From Acidobacteriota bacterium (GTDB lineage: Bacteria > Acidobacteriota > Terriglobia > Bryobacterales > Bryobacteraceae): a stretch of 35,176 nt of DNA. Under the pieces are notes generated by a model, which saw only the letters and a program-made list of their open reading frames with translations, did not search any database and had not been told where the DNA came from. This document shows, piece by piece, positions 19,683 through 26,681 of the stretch. The translations under genes were made by a program, and so were the position numbers. The DNA lies in NCBI GenBank assembly GCA_025354885.1, contig JANXLY010000179.1, positions 1 to 35,176 of the forward strand, in the 5' to 3' direction. How positions within the stretch are numbered: position 1 is the stretch's first letter; each line of letters opens with the position of its first letter.

Positions 19683-20759
19683 ATGAAACGATTGGCAAGC
19701 ATAACACTTTGGGTTGCTGTACTGGCGATTGCCTGGCATTTGTCGCCGGCCGGCCTGAATTCGGCCATGGGCCAAGCAGGCGGCGCTGGAGTTAGCGGTG
19801 ATGGCAAGTACAAATTCCACGTGCTCTACACCTCTTCGCACCTTCCAGAGGAGGCCCAAAAGGTATTGAAAGCTGCCCACGGCGGCTTTGCTATCGACCG
19901 TCGCCCCGGCAAAGGAGAAGTCTATTTTGCTCTGCCCGGTGCCGGCATCATTCAAATCAGTTCCGACCTGAAGACCACACGAATGCTGCCCACCGATCCT
20001 TCTATGCGCGACACCAACTTGCACAATGCAATGTTCTGGCAGGCCAAAGACGGCACACCGTTCCTCAGCTTCCCAGGCACTGCCGCCGCAAAAGTTTTTA
20101 CTACCGGGATGGATGGCAAGCTGATCCACACGCTCAACGCCCCCGATGGCAAGACCGACATGGGGCATCCCGTCGCCACTGATTATTTCGCTGGCCGGGG
20201 CAACTTCATACCCACCGACGTTGAACAACTGGACGGCATGTTTTACATCACCACCGGTTATTCCAATCTCGATTTTGTCCTCACCGCAAAGATCACCAGT
20301 ACCAACCCCTTCGCCGCCGCCTGGCATGATCTTGCCTTTGGTGGGCGCGGTACCGCTCCAGGCCAGCTCGGCACCGGACACGGGATCACCATCAAGCCGG
20401 GCACAACTCGTCTGGATGTTGCCGACAGGCCCAATTCCGAGATTGATCGCTACACTCGATACGGGCAGTATTTGTCGACGCTGCGCATGCCCATCGGATC
20501 CTTGCCTTGCGATATTTACTACATGGATCAGTATGCGGTGGTTGGCTCCCTCAATGGTCCAGACCGCAGCAAAGGTGCACCTATTTACCTGCTGGAGAAT
20601 GACCAGCTAGTCTCGACGGTGATCGCAAAAGAGGATCTTGGCCTGGTCAACTTCGACCACATCCACAACGCCGTGATCAAGCAGTTGAACGGCAAGATGT
20701 ACATCATCGCTCAGGCGTGGAACCCCGGCGACTTCGCCATCTTCGAACAGGTCAAGTAA
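19683..20759 (+). CDS. Secreted beta-propeller-like protein, unknown function
   Basis: A 358-aa protein from the ATG at 19683, with a signal-type N-terminus (MKRLASITLWVAVLAIAWHL) and cleavage likely near NSAMGQA. The rest is beta-rich with repeated short segments such as GIIQISSDLKTTRML, KLIHTLNAP, DRYTRYGQYLSTLRMP and GKMYIIAQAWNPGDFAIFE, which resemble NHL or six-bladed propeller blades. HGITIKPG and FDHIHNAV place histidines where a metal or small-molecule site could form. The frame is open from 19650, but that start would put eleven non-signal residues in front. Function is not known. Confidence 0.75.
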   Translation: MKRLASITLWVAVLAIAWHLSPAGLNSAMGQAGGAGVSGDGKYKFHVLYTSSHLPEEAQKVLKAAHGGFAIDRRPGKGEVYFALPGAGIIQISSDLKTTRMLPTDPSMRDTNLHNAMFWQAKDGTPFLSFPGTAAAKVFTTGMDGKLIHTLNAPDGKTDMGHPVATDYFAGRGNFIPTDVEQLDGMFYITTGYSNLDFVLTAKITSTNPFAAAWHDLAFGGRGTAPGQLGTGHGITIKPGTTRLDVADRPNSEIDRYTRYGQYLSTLRMPIGSLPCDIYYMDQYAVVGSLNGPDRSKGAPIYLLENDQLVSTVIAKEDLGLVNFDHIHNAVIKQLNGKMYIIAQAWNPGDFAIFEQVK

Positions 20760-20763
20760 CCAC

Positions 20764-21561
20764 TTAGATCGTGGTCAGGATCGGAAACGGCCCCACGCTC
20801 GCGACAAGTTCCTGATCGTCGCCTTCATCCGGATCAAGGTAGCGGCTGTCTAGAAGACGCTGTGTCTTGATATTGCCCATCGCACTGAGCAGAGAATCCT
20901 TCAGATTCGGATGGTCAAGTTCCATTTCACCCAGAAAATCGCGCACACTTCGGCGTACCGTCCCTGTCTTCTGCGAACATCCGCAAGGGATCACCGGACA
21001 TCCCAGACCTTGTGCATATGCTGTAGTCATCGTCTCCGGCACATACACCAGCGGTCGAATCAAACGGAAGTCCTTGCTCTTCGAGTAGGTCACCGGGGGC
21101 AGTGAACTGAGAGCACCAGTAAACATTGCATTCCGAAGTAGCGTCTCACAGAAATCATCTGCCGTATGCCCCAGCGCAATCACATTCACGCCCAGCCCTT
21201 TACAGACTTCATAGACTGCACGTCGCCGAAAACGAGAACATAGATCGCACCCATGGTCTGGCTGGTCGTCAATGAGCCGCAGACTCGGGGAATCCACAAA
21301 ACAATGCCACTCAATCCCCCTCTGCCTAAGCCATTCCCCGTAGGGCTGAATCGAGGCGAGAAACTTGCCTTGTTCAATCGTGAATGCGCAAACCGTAAAA
21401 TCAATTGGCGCGCGACGCTGTAGGGCGAGCAACGCCTCAAGCAGAGTAACCGAATCTTTCCCGCCAGAAACTCCAACGGCAACACGGTCGCCTTCACGAA
21501 TCATTTTGAATTTGCTGATTGCCTCTCCGACCTTTCGGAGTAGTGCTTTTTCGAGGTCCAA
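20764..21561 (-). CDS. ttcA: tRNA 2-thiocytidine biosynthesis protein (TtcA family)
   Basis: PP-loop ATPase predicted to thiolate cytidine-32 of certain tRNAs using an iron-sulfur cluster. The 265-aa product has the PP-loop SGGKDS (32-37), a CxxC pair at C105/C108 (GCDLCSRFRRR), the GHTADDFCET motif (131-140) and C193/C195 in PVIPCGCSQ, matching the cysteine pattern of TtcA (E. coli C122, C125, C222). A TilS or TtuA-type relative is less likely because of the cysteine set. It is the last gene of a minus-strand unit that starts with an ECF sigma factor, and lies 19 nt after the 75-aa gene. It is convergent with the propeller gene, 4 nt apart. Confidence 0.9.
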   Translation of the reverse strand: MDLEKALLRKVGEAISKFKMIREGDRVAVGVSGGKDSVTLLEALLALQRRAPIDFTVCAFTIEQGKFLASIQPYGEWLRQRGIEWHCFVDSPSLRLIDDQPDHGCDLCSRFRRRAVYEVCKGLGVNVIALGHTADDFCETLLRNAMFTGALSSLPPVTYSKSKDFRLIRPLVYVPETMTTAYAQGLGCPVIPCGCSQKTGTVRRSVRDFLGEMELDHPNLKDSLLSAMGNIKTQRLLDSRYLDPDEGDDQELVASVGPFPILTTI

Positions 21562-21580
21562 GATCTTATTATCGGCGACT

Positions 21581-21808
21581 TCAGAACGCTGCGTGCAACT
21601 GGATTACTTCAAATTGCGCTACATCGAGCCCCTGAGCATGCAATCCTGCAAAACACTCTGCGGGCGTTTTTGCAATCGCTGCAATTTTACGCAAGGGAAG
21701 GCGCTGCGGATCGTACATTTCCAGCCCGACCCAGAAGCCCGTAATCATCTCGCGCAAAGGCAGGCTCAGTTCCTCGGGTGCATGCCCCAAAGCGTCAGCA
21801 ATTGTCAT
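21581..21808 (-). CDS. Small hypothetical protein (75 aa) between secreted protein and ttcA
   Basis: A 75-aa soluble protein with no signal, cysteine pair or motif that I recognise; it contains FWVGLEMYDPQRLPLRKI and AGLHAQGLDVAQFEVIQLH. It is judged real because it fits tightly in the unit: its ATG overlaps the stop of the upstream gene as ATGA and ttcA begins 19 nt after its stop. The single EMYDP and acidic/hydrophobic alternation look like a small alpha-beta domain, but this is a weak guess. Confidence 0.65.
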   Translation of the reverse strand: MTIADALGHAPEELSLPLREMITGFWVGLEMYDPQRLPLRKIAAIAKTPAECFAGLHAQGLDVAQFEVIQLHAAF

Positions 21809-22902
21809 TGCTTGCCGAGCTCTTCGACCAATGCCGCAAGACCGCGCCGCCGATAGATCTCGGACAAGCGCTGCTCTTCAAGACTGCCCGGGATCAGCTT
21901 GGAAAGTCTTGCTTCCTCACGAAAGGCGCTGGGAGTCACCCATACATCGCCATTGGTGAATTCCACTTGCTGCACAAAGCCGCTCAGGCTCTCCACCTTC
22001 AATGGCAAGCCCTGCGCACGGTTCAACTGCAAACTGGCCGATGGCTGCACAGTCGCGCTCCCCTTGGGCTTCATGGACAGCGCCGCAGGCAAGGATCCGG
22101 CTGAAAATTCACGGCCTTCCTGATCTCTCACCAGCAATCCCAACTCAATCGAACGCACTTCCCGTTTGTCGCGATTCTCAAAAGCCAATTCGAGAATCTG
22201 CAACTGGTTACCGCTGGCAACCGCCAGCGCTCTTACACCTTCGACAGGAAGGTCAGGCTGCGTTAGAAAGGCGGTCTCAATATTGCGTGTGTTCTGCAAA
22301 GCCGCCGCCGCGCGAGCCAATCGAACATCGAGCTTTGGTCGCGTATTGTCATGTGCCAAAACATCGAGCATCGTACGGCGCAAGCCTTCTTCTCCGCTTT
22401 TGGCAAGAATCTGGCGGAAGTGTTGCCGGTCGCGACGCGCCTCCATTTCCCAAGCAGTCAGTTGTCTGCGGCTGCCCAACCGGTTCGGGCCAAAAAACGA
22501 AAGATCTTCAAACAAAACTCCGTCGAGCTGCACTTGCACGACCGCCGAATTGACGCCACTGTTCGGTTGCAGCAAACGCAAATCGATCTTCACTGGAAAT
22601 TCCTGCCCCGGAAGCACATCGAGACTCGGCACAGACACACTCGCCTTGCCCCCAGCCGCAACTTCCTGAGAAGACACCTGCAGACTGATTCCCCGCAGTC
22701 GCAAACGGCTGTTGTTCTTCAACCTCAGAGAGGTTCGCACGTCTACCACAAATGCCCCACCACGGGCCAGCGCACGCGATTCTCCCCAGCCGGAACTCAC
22801 CACCGTTATCGGCGCATCGGCTGGAAAATTGACCCGCAAGCCGTCCTGCGCCGCAATGCTTGCGACACAAAATGTGGCCAGCGCAAACATCTTATTCCAC
22901 AT
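21805..22902 (-). CDS. Secreted protein of unknown function in the sigma-factor operon
   Basis: A 365-aa exported protein: signal MWNKMFALATFCVASIAAQ, then a beta-rich N-terminal half with Ig-like strand pattern (VDVRTSLRLKNNSRLRLRGISLQV, PVKIDLRLLQ). A helical middle follows (WEMEARRDRQHFRQIL), then a second beta-rich part (QILELAFENRDKREVRSIELGLLVRDQEG) and a helical C-terminus. The second part resembles the first, suggesting a duplicated comparison of LRLKN/LAFEN-type strands. No enzyme motif is seen. It overlaps the anti-sigma gene by 11 nt and the 75-aa gene by 4 nt, so it is probably made whenever the sigma operon is transcribed and may sense or respond at the envelope. Confidence 0.75.
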   Translation of the reverse strand: MWNKMFALATFCVASIAAQDGLRVNFPADAPITVVSSGWGESRALARGGAFVVDVRTSLRLKNNSRLRLRGISLQVSSQEVAAGGKASVSVPSLDVLPGQEFPVKIDLRLLQPNSGVNSAVVQVQLDGVLFEDLSFFGPNRLGSRRQLTAWEMEARRDRQHFRQILAKSGEEGLRRTMLDVLAHDNTRPKLDVRLARAAAALQNTRNIETAFLTQPDLPVEGVRALAVASGNQLQILELAFENRDKREVRSIELGLLVRDQEGREFSAGSLPAALSMKPKGSATVQPSASLQLNRAQGLPLKVESLSGFVQQVEFTNGDVWVTPSAFREEARLSKLIPGSLEEQRLSEIYRRRGLAALVEELGKQ

Positions 22903-23497
22903 AAATTTGGCTCACTGTCACTTGACCGGAATCCTGATCCACCACCGACGACCGTACACTGCCCTCTAGGCCTACTTCAAATCGGCTCGAAGCTGAGGAC
23001 ACATTGCGCAGGATCATACCTACGCCACGACTCTCTACGCCAACACCGTTCTCATCCCCCTGCAAAATCAGAGCGCCGCTCTTTACTTGCGCGACAGCTC
23101 TAGGAGCATGCAGCAAATACTGCTGTGTCCTTGGTCCTGCCAAAAACCATCCCGTAATTACAATTGCAGTGAGCGTCGCGATCGAAACAGCTCCAGGCCA
23201 CGATATCGCCCGCTCCGACTCTCCCCGCTTGCCAAAATCGCTGCGAATCTCGCTCACGTCCAGCCCCAGTCGGACATTGGCAAACATTTCTCGTTCGATC
23301 TCGCCCCAGTCCATAGATCGGGGCAATTCAAATTCCGGAACAATCCTGCGTACGCGCTCCGCGTCCTGCTGAAACAGTTCAACCCGCATCCGGCAGGATT
23401 TACAAACAGCGCAATGTGCTTTAGACCGCAGGTGAGCAAAAAAAGAAAGGTCGCCACTTGAGGCAAGCGCCGCCTCGGAATCGTTCAAATGTCTCAT
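22892..23497 (-). CDS. Anti-sigma factor with zinc-binding (ZAS-type) N-terminus
   Basis: A 201-aa membrane anti-sigma factor. The N-terminal cytoplasmic part has the zinc anti-sigma motif H28-x3-C32-x2-C35 (KAHCAVCKSCRMRVE). One transmembrane helix lies at about 99-120 (PGAVSIATLTAIVITGWFLAG), and a beta-rich extracytoplasmic domain fills 121-201 (GALILQGDENGVGVESRGVGM). The reading frame extends further upstream, but the ATG at 23495-23497 has a strong GGAGGGG Shine-Dalgarno and overlaps the sigma gene stop as ATGA. This overlap favours balanced synthesis of sigma and anti-sigma. Its end overlaps the following secreted-protein gene by 11 nt. Confidence 0.85.
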   Translation of the reverse strand: MRHLNDSEAALASSGDLSFFAHLRSKAHCAVCKSCRMRVELFQQDAERVRRIVPEFELPRSMDWGEIEREMFANVRLGLDVSEIRSDFGKRGESERAISWPGAVSIATLTAIVITGWFLAGPRTQQYLLHAPRAVAQVKSGALILQGDENGVGVESRGVGMILRNVSSASSRFEVGLEGSVRSSVVDQDSGQVTVSQIYVE

Positions 23498-24087
23498 TGC
23501 CCCTCCTTCTTCTTCTGATAGATGGCTCGAAATTTTGTGCGTGCATTCGCTATGTGCGATCGAACTGTTGCCGGAGAGCAACCGAGTATGGCCGCCACTT
23601 CGTGCGCAGGCATGTCTTCTACGTCGCGCAAAACCAGGGCCGTCCGCTCTCTGACACTCAAAACCTCCAGACATTCATCAAGGTACGCAGCTTCTTCACT
23701 TCGCAACATCTCGATGTCTGCCCTGCGGCTCATCGGGTCTGGCAGGGGCTCTAGCAAAGCATCGATCTCGGTAAAATTCACGCGACTCTTGCGGCGCAGA
23801 AAATCAATCGCGGTATTGCTCGCAACCCGGCCCAGCCACTGCGCGGCCTTGTCGGTGTCTTTCAACTGCTCTTTACGCTGCAATGCCTTGATGAAAGTAT
23901 CCTGCGTCAGATCCTGAGCATCGGCCACATTTCCGACAATTCTGTAAATGAGGGCGAAAACACGGCGAAGATTGTCCTTCACGAAGCGGTCTTGCGCTTC
24001 GCGCTCAGCAGCGCCGGGACTCGAATTGGGTACAAATCTAGCGGACATTTGCCAATCTTCTACGTACGATGTCGCCGCGAACTTCAT
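23494..24087 (-). CDS. ECF-type RNA polymerase sigma factor
   Basis: A 197-aa extracytoplasmic-function sigma factor with region 2 (about 35-100: RRVFALIYRIVGNVADAQDLTQDTF, where the acidic AQDLTQ helix is typical) and region 4 (about 138-190: SVRERTALVLRDVEDMPAHEVAA, then the helix-turn-helix SPATVRSHI). It directs polymerase to its own set of promoters when released by the downstream anti-sigma factor. The ATG at 24085-24087 gives a 34-residue lead; the ATG at 24046-24048 (MSARF) has an AGAAG at good distance and could be the true start. It is divergent from the thiolase gene, with a 7-bp inverted repeat in the gap. Confidence 0.92.
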   Translation of the reverse strand: MKFAATSYVEDWQMSARFVPNSSPGAAEREAQDRFVKDNLRRVFALIYRIVGNVADAQDLTQDTFIKALQRKEQLKDTDKAAQWLGRVASNTAIDFLRRKSRVNFTEIDALLEPLPDPMSRRADIEMLRSEEAAYLDECLEVLSVRERTALVLRDVEDMPAHEVAAILGCSPATVRSHIANARTKFRAIYQKKKEGQ

Positions 24088-24100
24088 CTACCAGTACTAG

Positions 24101-24122
24101 ACGCTTTCGACAATCAAAGCGT
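24101..24122. promoter_or_regulatory. Perfect inverted repeat in the sigma/thiolase intergenic gap
   Basis: The arms ACGCTTT (24101-24107) and AAAGCGT (24116-24122) are exact reverse complements separated by 8 nt. The dyad lies centrally in the 69-nt divergent gap, 13-34 nt ahead of the sigma start and 34-55 nt ahead of the thiolase start. This is where a regulator's dimer site or a promoter element would act. No matching copy was noticed elsewhere, though I did not search exhaustively. Confidence 0.4.
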
Positions 24123-24156
24123 GCAGTGCGGTAAATCTTGTCTACGATTGAATTAT

Positions 24157-25296
24157 ATGAGATCTGTCCATGTAGCTGGAATCGGCAAGACAGCATTTGG
24201 GTCATTCCCGGACCGGACTCTCAAAGATCTCGCCGTCGAAGCGATCACGACTTGTCTCAAAGACGCCGGGCGCAGCGCCTCGGATGTAGAAGCTTTTTAT
24301 CTCGGCAACTTCGACGGGCCCTCGTTCACAAGTCAAAATCATCTCGCTCCTTATGTCGCAGGTGCCGTTGGGATCACCGGAGTTCCGGCAACCCGCTTCG
24401 AAGCAGCCTGCGCCTCCGGCGGCAGCGCCTTCTTCCACGCCTGTCAATCGGTCGCCAGTGGCATTTACAATACGGTCCTCGTTTGTGGTGTCGAAAAGAT
24501 GACATCCCAGACCACCGCTCGTGTAGCCGATATTCTGGCTGGGGCCGGGGATGCACAATTTGAATCGAGCGTAGGAGCAACTTTCCCCGCGATCTTCGCC
24601 ATGATCGCCCGCCGCCACATGCATCAGTACGGCACAACCCGCGAACATCTGGCCGCAGTTGCTGTCAAGAATCACTTCAACGCCAGCCTGAATCCACAGG
24701 CCCATCTCAAAAAAGTCATCACGATCGAACAAGCGCTTGCAGGCAAACCGGTCGCCGAACCATTTACCATTTACGATTGCTCTCTCGTGAGTGACGGCGC
24801 TGCGGCAATTCTGATCAGCTCAATTCCGCATCAGGTACGCATCGCGGCCTGCGCCCAAGCCTCAGGCCCCGTGGCGCTTGCGGACAAACCCGACATTACG
24901 ACCTTCCCTGCAACCAAAGCAGCGGCCGCCAAAGCCTACGCGCAAGCAGGGCTCAGCCCCACGGACATTCACCTTGCAGAAGTGCATGACTGCTTCACGA
25001 TTGCAGAACTGATCGCTATGGAAGACCTTGGCTTCATTACAGCGGGACAAAGCGGCCCCTGGGTTGCAAGCGGCGCAACGGCGATCTCAGGGCTGCTGCC
25101 AGTGAACACCTCCGGCGGCCTCAAAGCCAAAGGCCACCCGGTAGGAGCCACGGGTGTTGCCCAGCTTTGTGACCTTGTCATCCAGATGCGTGGCGAGGCC
25201 GGTCCGCGGCAAGTAGCCCGTGCCAGCAACGCCCTTGCCCAAAATCTCGGTGGCAGCGGTGCCACCTCAGTCGTTACCATTCTTCAGAAGAGTTAG
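24157..25296 (+). CDS. Thiolase-family acyl-CoA acyltransferase (SCP2/lipid-transfer type)
   Basis: A 379-aa thiolase-superfamily enzyme, probably acting on acyl-CoA substrates in the cytoplasm. Active-site residues are C85 (EAACASGG), H277 with C279 (EVHDCFTIAE) and H327 (KAKGHPVGATG). The HDCF and GHPVGATG forms fit SCP2-type thiolases, which often work with a DUF35/OB-fold partner. The reading frame runs from 23992, but the ATG at 24157 begins the normal thiolase N-terminus (MRSVHVAGIGKTAFG). No Shine-Dalgarno is visible before it. The next gene starts 3 nt after its stop and encodes a small OB-like protein, consistent with such a partner. Confidence 0.93.
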   Translation: MRSVHVAGIGKTAFGSFPDRTLKDLAVEAITTCLKDAGRSASDVEAFYLGNFDGPSFTSQNHLAPYVAGAVGITGVPATRFEAACASGGSAFFHACQSVASGIYNTVLVCGVEKMTSQTTARVADILAGAGDAQFESSVGATFPAIFAMIARRHMHQYGTTREHLAAVAVKNHFNASLNPQAHLKKVITIEQALAGKPVAEPFTIYDCSLVSDGAAAILISSIPHQVRIAACAQASGPVALADKPDITTFPATKAAAAKAYAQAGLSPTDIHLAEVHDCFTIAELIAMEDLGFITAGQSGPWVASGATAISGLLPVNTSGGLKAKGHPVGATGVAQLCDLVIQMRGEAGPRQVARASNALAQNLGGSGATSVVTILQKS

Positions 25297-25299
25297 CTC

Positions 25300-25509
25300 A
25301 TGCGCCAAGCCATCGTCTACACAGAAACCGTCATCCACTCCGCCCCCGAGCGCTTCGCCGCCGAGGCACCCTACCAGATCGCAGTCATCGAGTTCCCCAG
25401 CGGCACCCGTGAGCTCGTCCGCATCGCAGGCCTGCGCGCCATGATCGGTGATCGCGTTCAGGAACTCGCCGCTTCAGCGGGCTACCCCATCTTCGAGGTC
25501 ATTCAGTGA
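25300..25509 (+). CDS. Small OB-fold-like partner of thiolase (no zinc ribbon)
   Basis: A 69-aa protein starting 3 nt after the thiolase and overlapping the aminotransferase start by 4 nt (GTGA). Its pattern APYQIAVIEFPSGTRELVRIAG-type strands followed by IGDRV matches the OB part of DUF35 thiolase partners. The rubredoxin-like zinc ribbon that normally precedes it is missing, and the protein has no cysteine at all. The assignment to the OB/DUF35 type rests on strand pattern plus position and is inference. As a partner it would help shape the thiolase active-site entrance or bind acyl-CoA. Confidence 0.7.
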   Translation: MRQAIVYTETVIHSAPERFAAEAPYQIAVIEFPSGTRELVRIAGLRAMIGDRVQELAASAGYPIFEVIQ

Positions 25510-26681
25510 AAACTGCTTCCCGCATCAACGAGCTGCAGCTCGAAGGTGCTTTCTCCGTATTGCAAAAGGCTCGTGCGCTTGAGGCCCAAGGCAAACACAT
25601 TATCCATCTCGAAATTGGTGAGCCCGACTTCGATACGCCTGCTCACGTAATCGAGGCTGGCAAGGCCGCACTCGATGCCGGCTGGACGCACTACGGCCCA
25701 ACGCTCGGCTACGAAGATTTCCGCCAGACGATTGCTGCTCACGTCGCTGAAACGCGTGGGGTGTCGGTATCAAGCTCTGAAGTCTGCGTCGTCCCCGGCG
25801 GCAAACCGATGATTTTCTTCCCCATCCTTGCCATCGTCGAAGCAGGCGACGAAGTGATTCTGCCCAATCCAAGCTTCCCTACTTATGCAAGCGCGGTCCG
25901 TTTTGCCGGTGCAACTCCTGTGTCGATTCCGCTGATCGAGGCGAATGATTTCAGCTTCGATATGCAACGCCTTCGCGACAGCATCACCCCAAGAACAAAA
26001 CTGCTGATTCTCAACTCTCCCGCCAACCCCACCGGCGGCATCATCCCCGCCGAAGACATCCGCGAGATCGCACTTCTGGCCCATAAACACGACTTCTACG
26101 TCTTCTCCGATGAGATTTATTCGCGCATGTACTTCGAGGACGCGCCGCGTTCGATCCTTTCCGAGCCCGGCATGAAAGAGCGCACGATCCTGCTCGACGG
26201 CTTCTCGAAAACTTACGCCATGACTGGATGGCGCCTCGGCTACGGAGTGATGCCCGCCTGGATGATCGACGCCATGCAAAAGCTGCTCGTCAACGGCATC
26301 AGTTGCACTGCCAGCATGGTGCAACGCGCAGGCCTGGCCGCACTCACGGGAGATCAGTCGCCCGTGGACCGCATGATGGCCGAATTCCGGGAGCGCCGCA
26401 CCCTCTTCATCTCGATGTTGAATGACATCCCCGGTGTCCGTTGCCGAATGCCGAACGGCGCTTTCTACGCTTTTCCGAACATCACCGCTACCGGCTACTC
26501 CAGTGAAGTTCTCGCCACTCGTCTGCTCAATGAAGCGGGCGTCGCATCTCTCGAGGGTACTGCTTTTGGCGAATACGGCGAAGGCTATCTCCGTTTCAGT
26601 TACGCCAATAGCCGCGAGAACCTGGCAGAAGCCGCGCGACGCATCCACCAGTGGATCCTTGCCAATCCCGCAACCCGTTAG
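25506..26681 (+). CDS. Class I/II pyridoxal-phosphate aminotransferase
   Basis: A 391-aa fold-type I aminotransferase of the aspartate/aromatic AT subgroup. Landmarks are the N-terminal GEPDFDTP (38-45), NPTGG (174-178) with N174, D202 and Y205 in VFSDEIY, the PLP lysine K235 in DGFSKTYAMTG, and R243 nearby in GWRLGY. Substrate cannot be set from sequence. The GTG start overlaps the stop of the small OB-like gene, so thiolase, OB-like protein and aminotransferase form one unit. A role in breakdown or synthesis of an amino acid via an acyl-CoA is possible but unproven. The stop interlocks with that of the convergent S9 peptidase. Confidence 0.93.
   Translation: MKTASRINELQLEGAFSVLQKARALEAQGKHIIHLEIGEPDFDTPAHVIEAGKAALDAGWTHYGPTLGYEDFRQTIAAHVAETRGVSVSSSEVCVVPGGKPMIFFPILAIVEAGDEVILPNPSFPTYASAVRFAGATPVSIPLIEANDFSFDMQRLRDSITPRTKLLILNSPANPTGGIIPAEDIREIALLAHKHDFYVFSDEIYSRMYFEDAPRSILSEPGMKERTILLDGFSKTYAMTGWRLGYGVMPAWMIDAMQKLLVNGISCTASMVQRAGLAALTGDQSPVDRMMAEFRERRTLFISMLNDIPGVRCRMPNGAFYAFPNITATGYSSEVLATRLLNEAGVASLEGTAFGEYGEGYLRFSYANSRENLAEAARRIHQWILANPATR

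Noticed and set aside
23992-24156. Extended start of the thiolase frame
   Set aside because: The added 55 residues are not thiolase-like and lie over the sigma-factor gene; the normal N-terminus begins at 24157.
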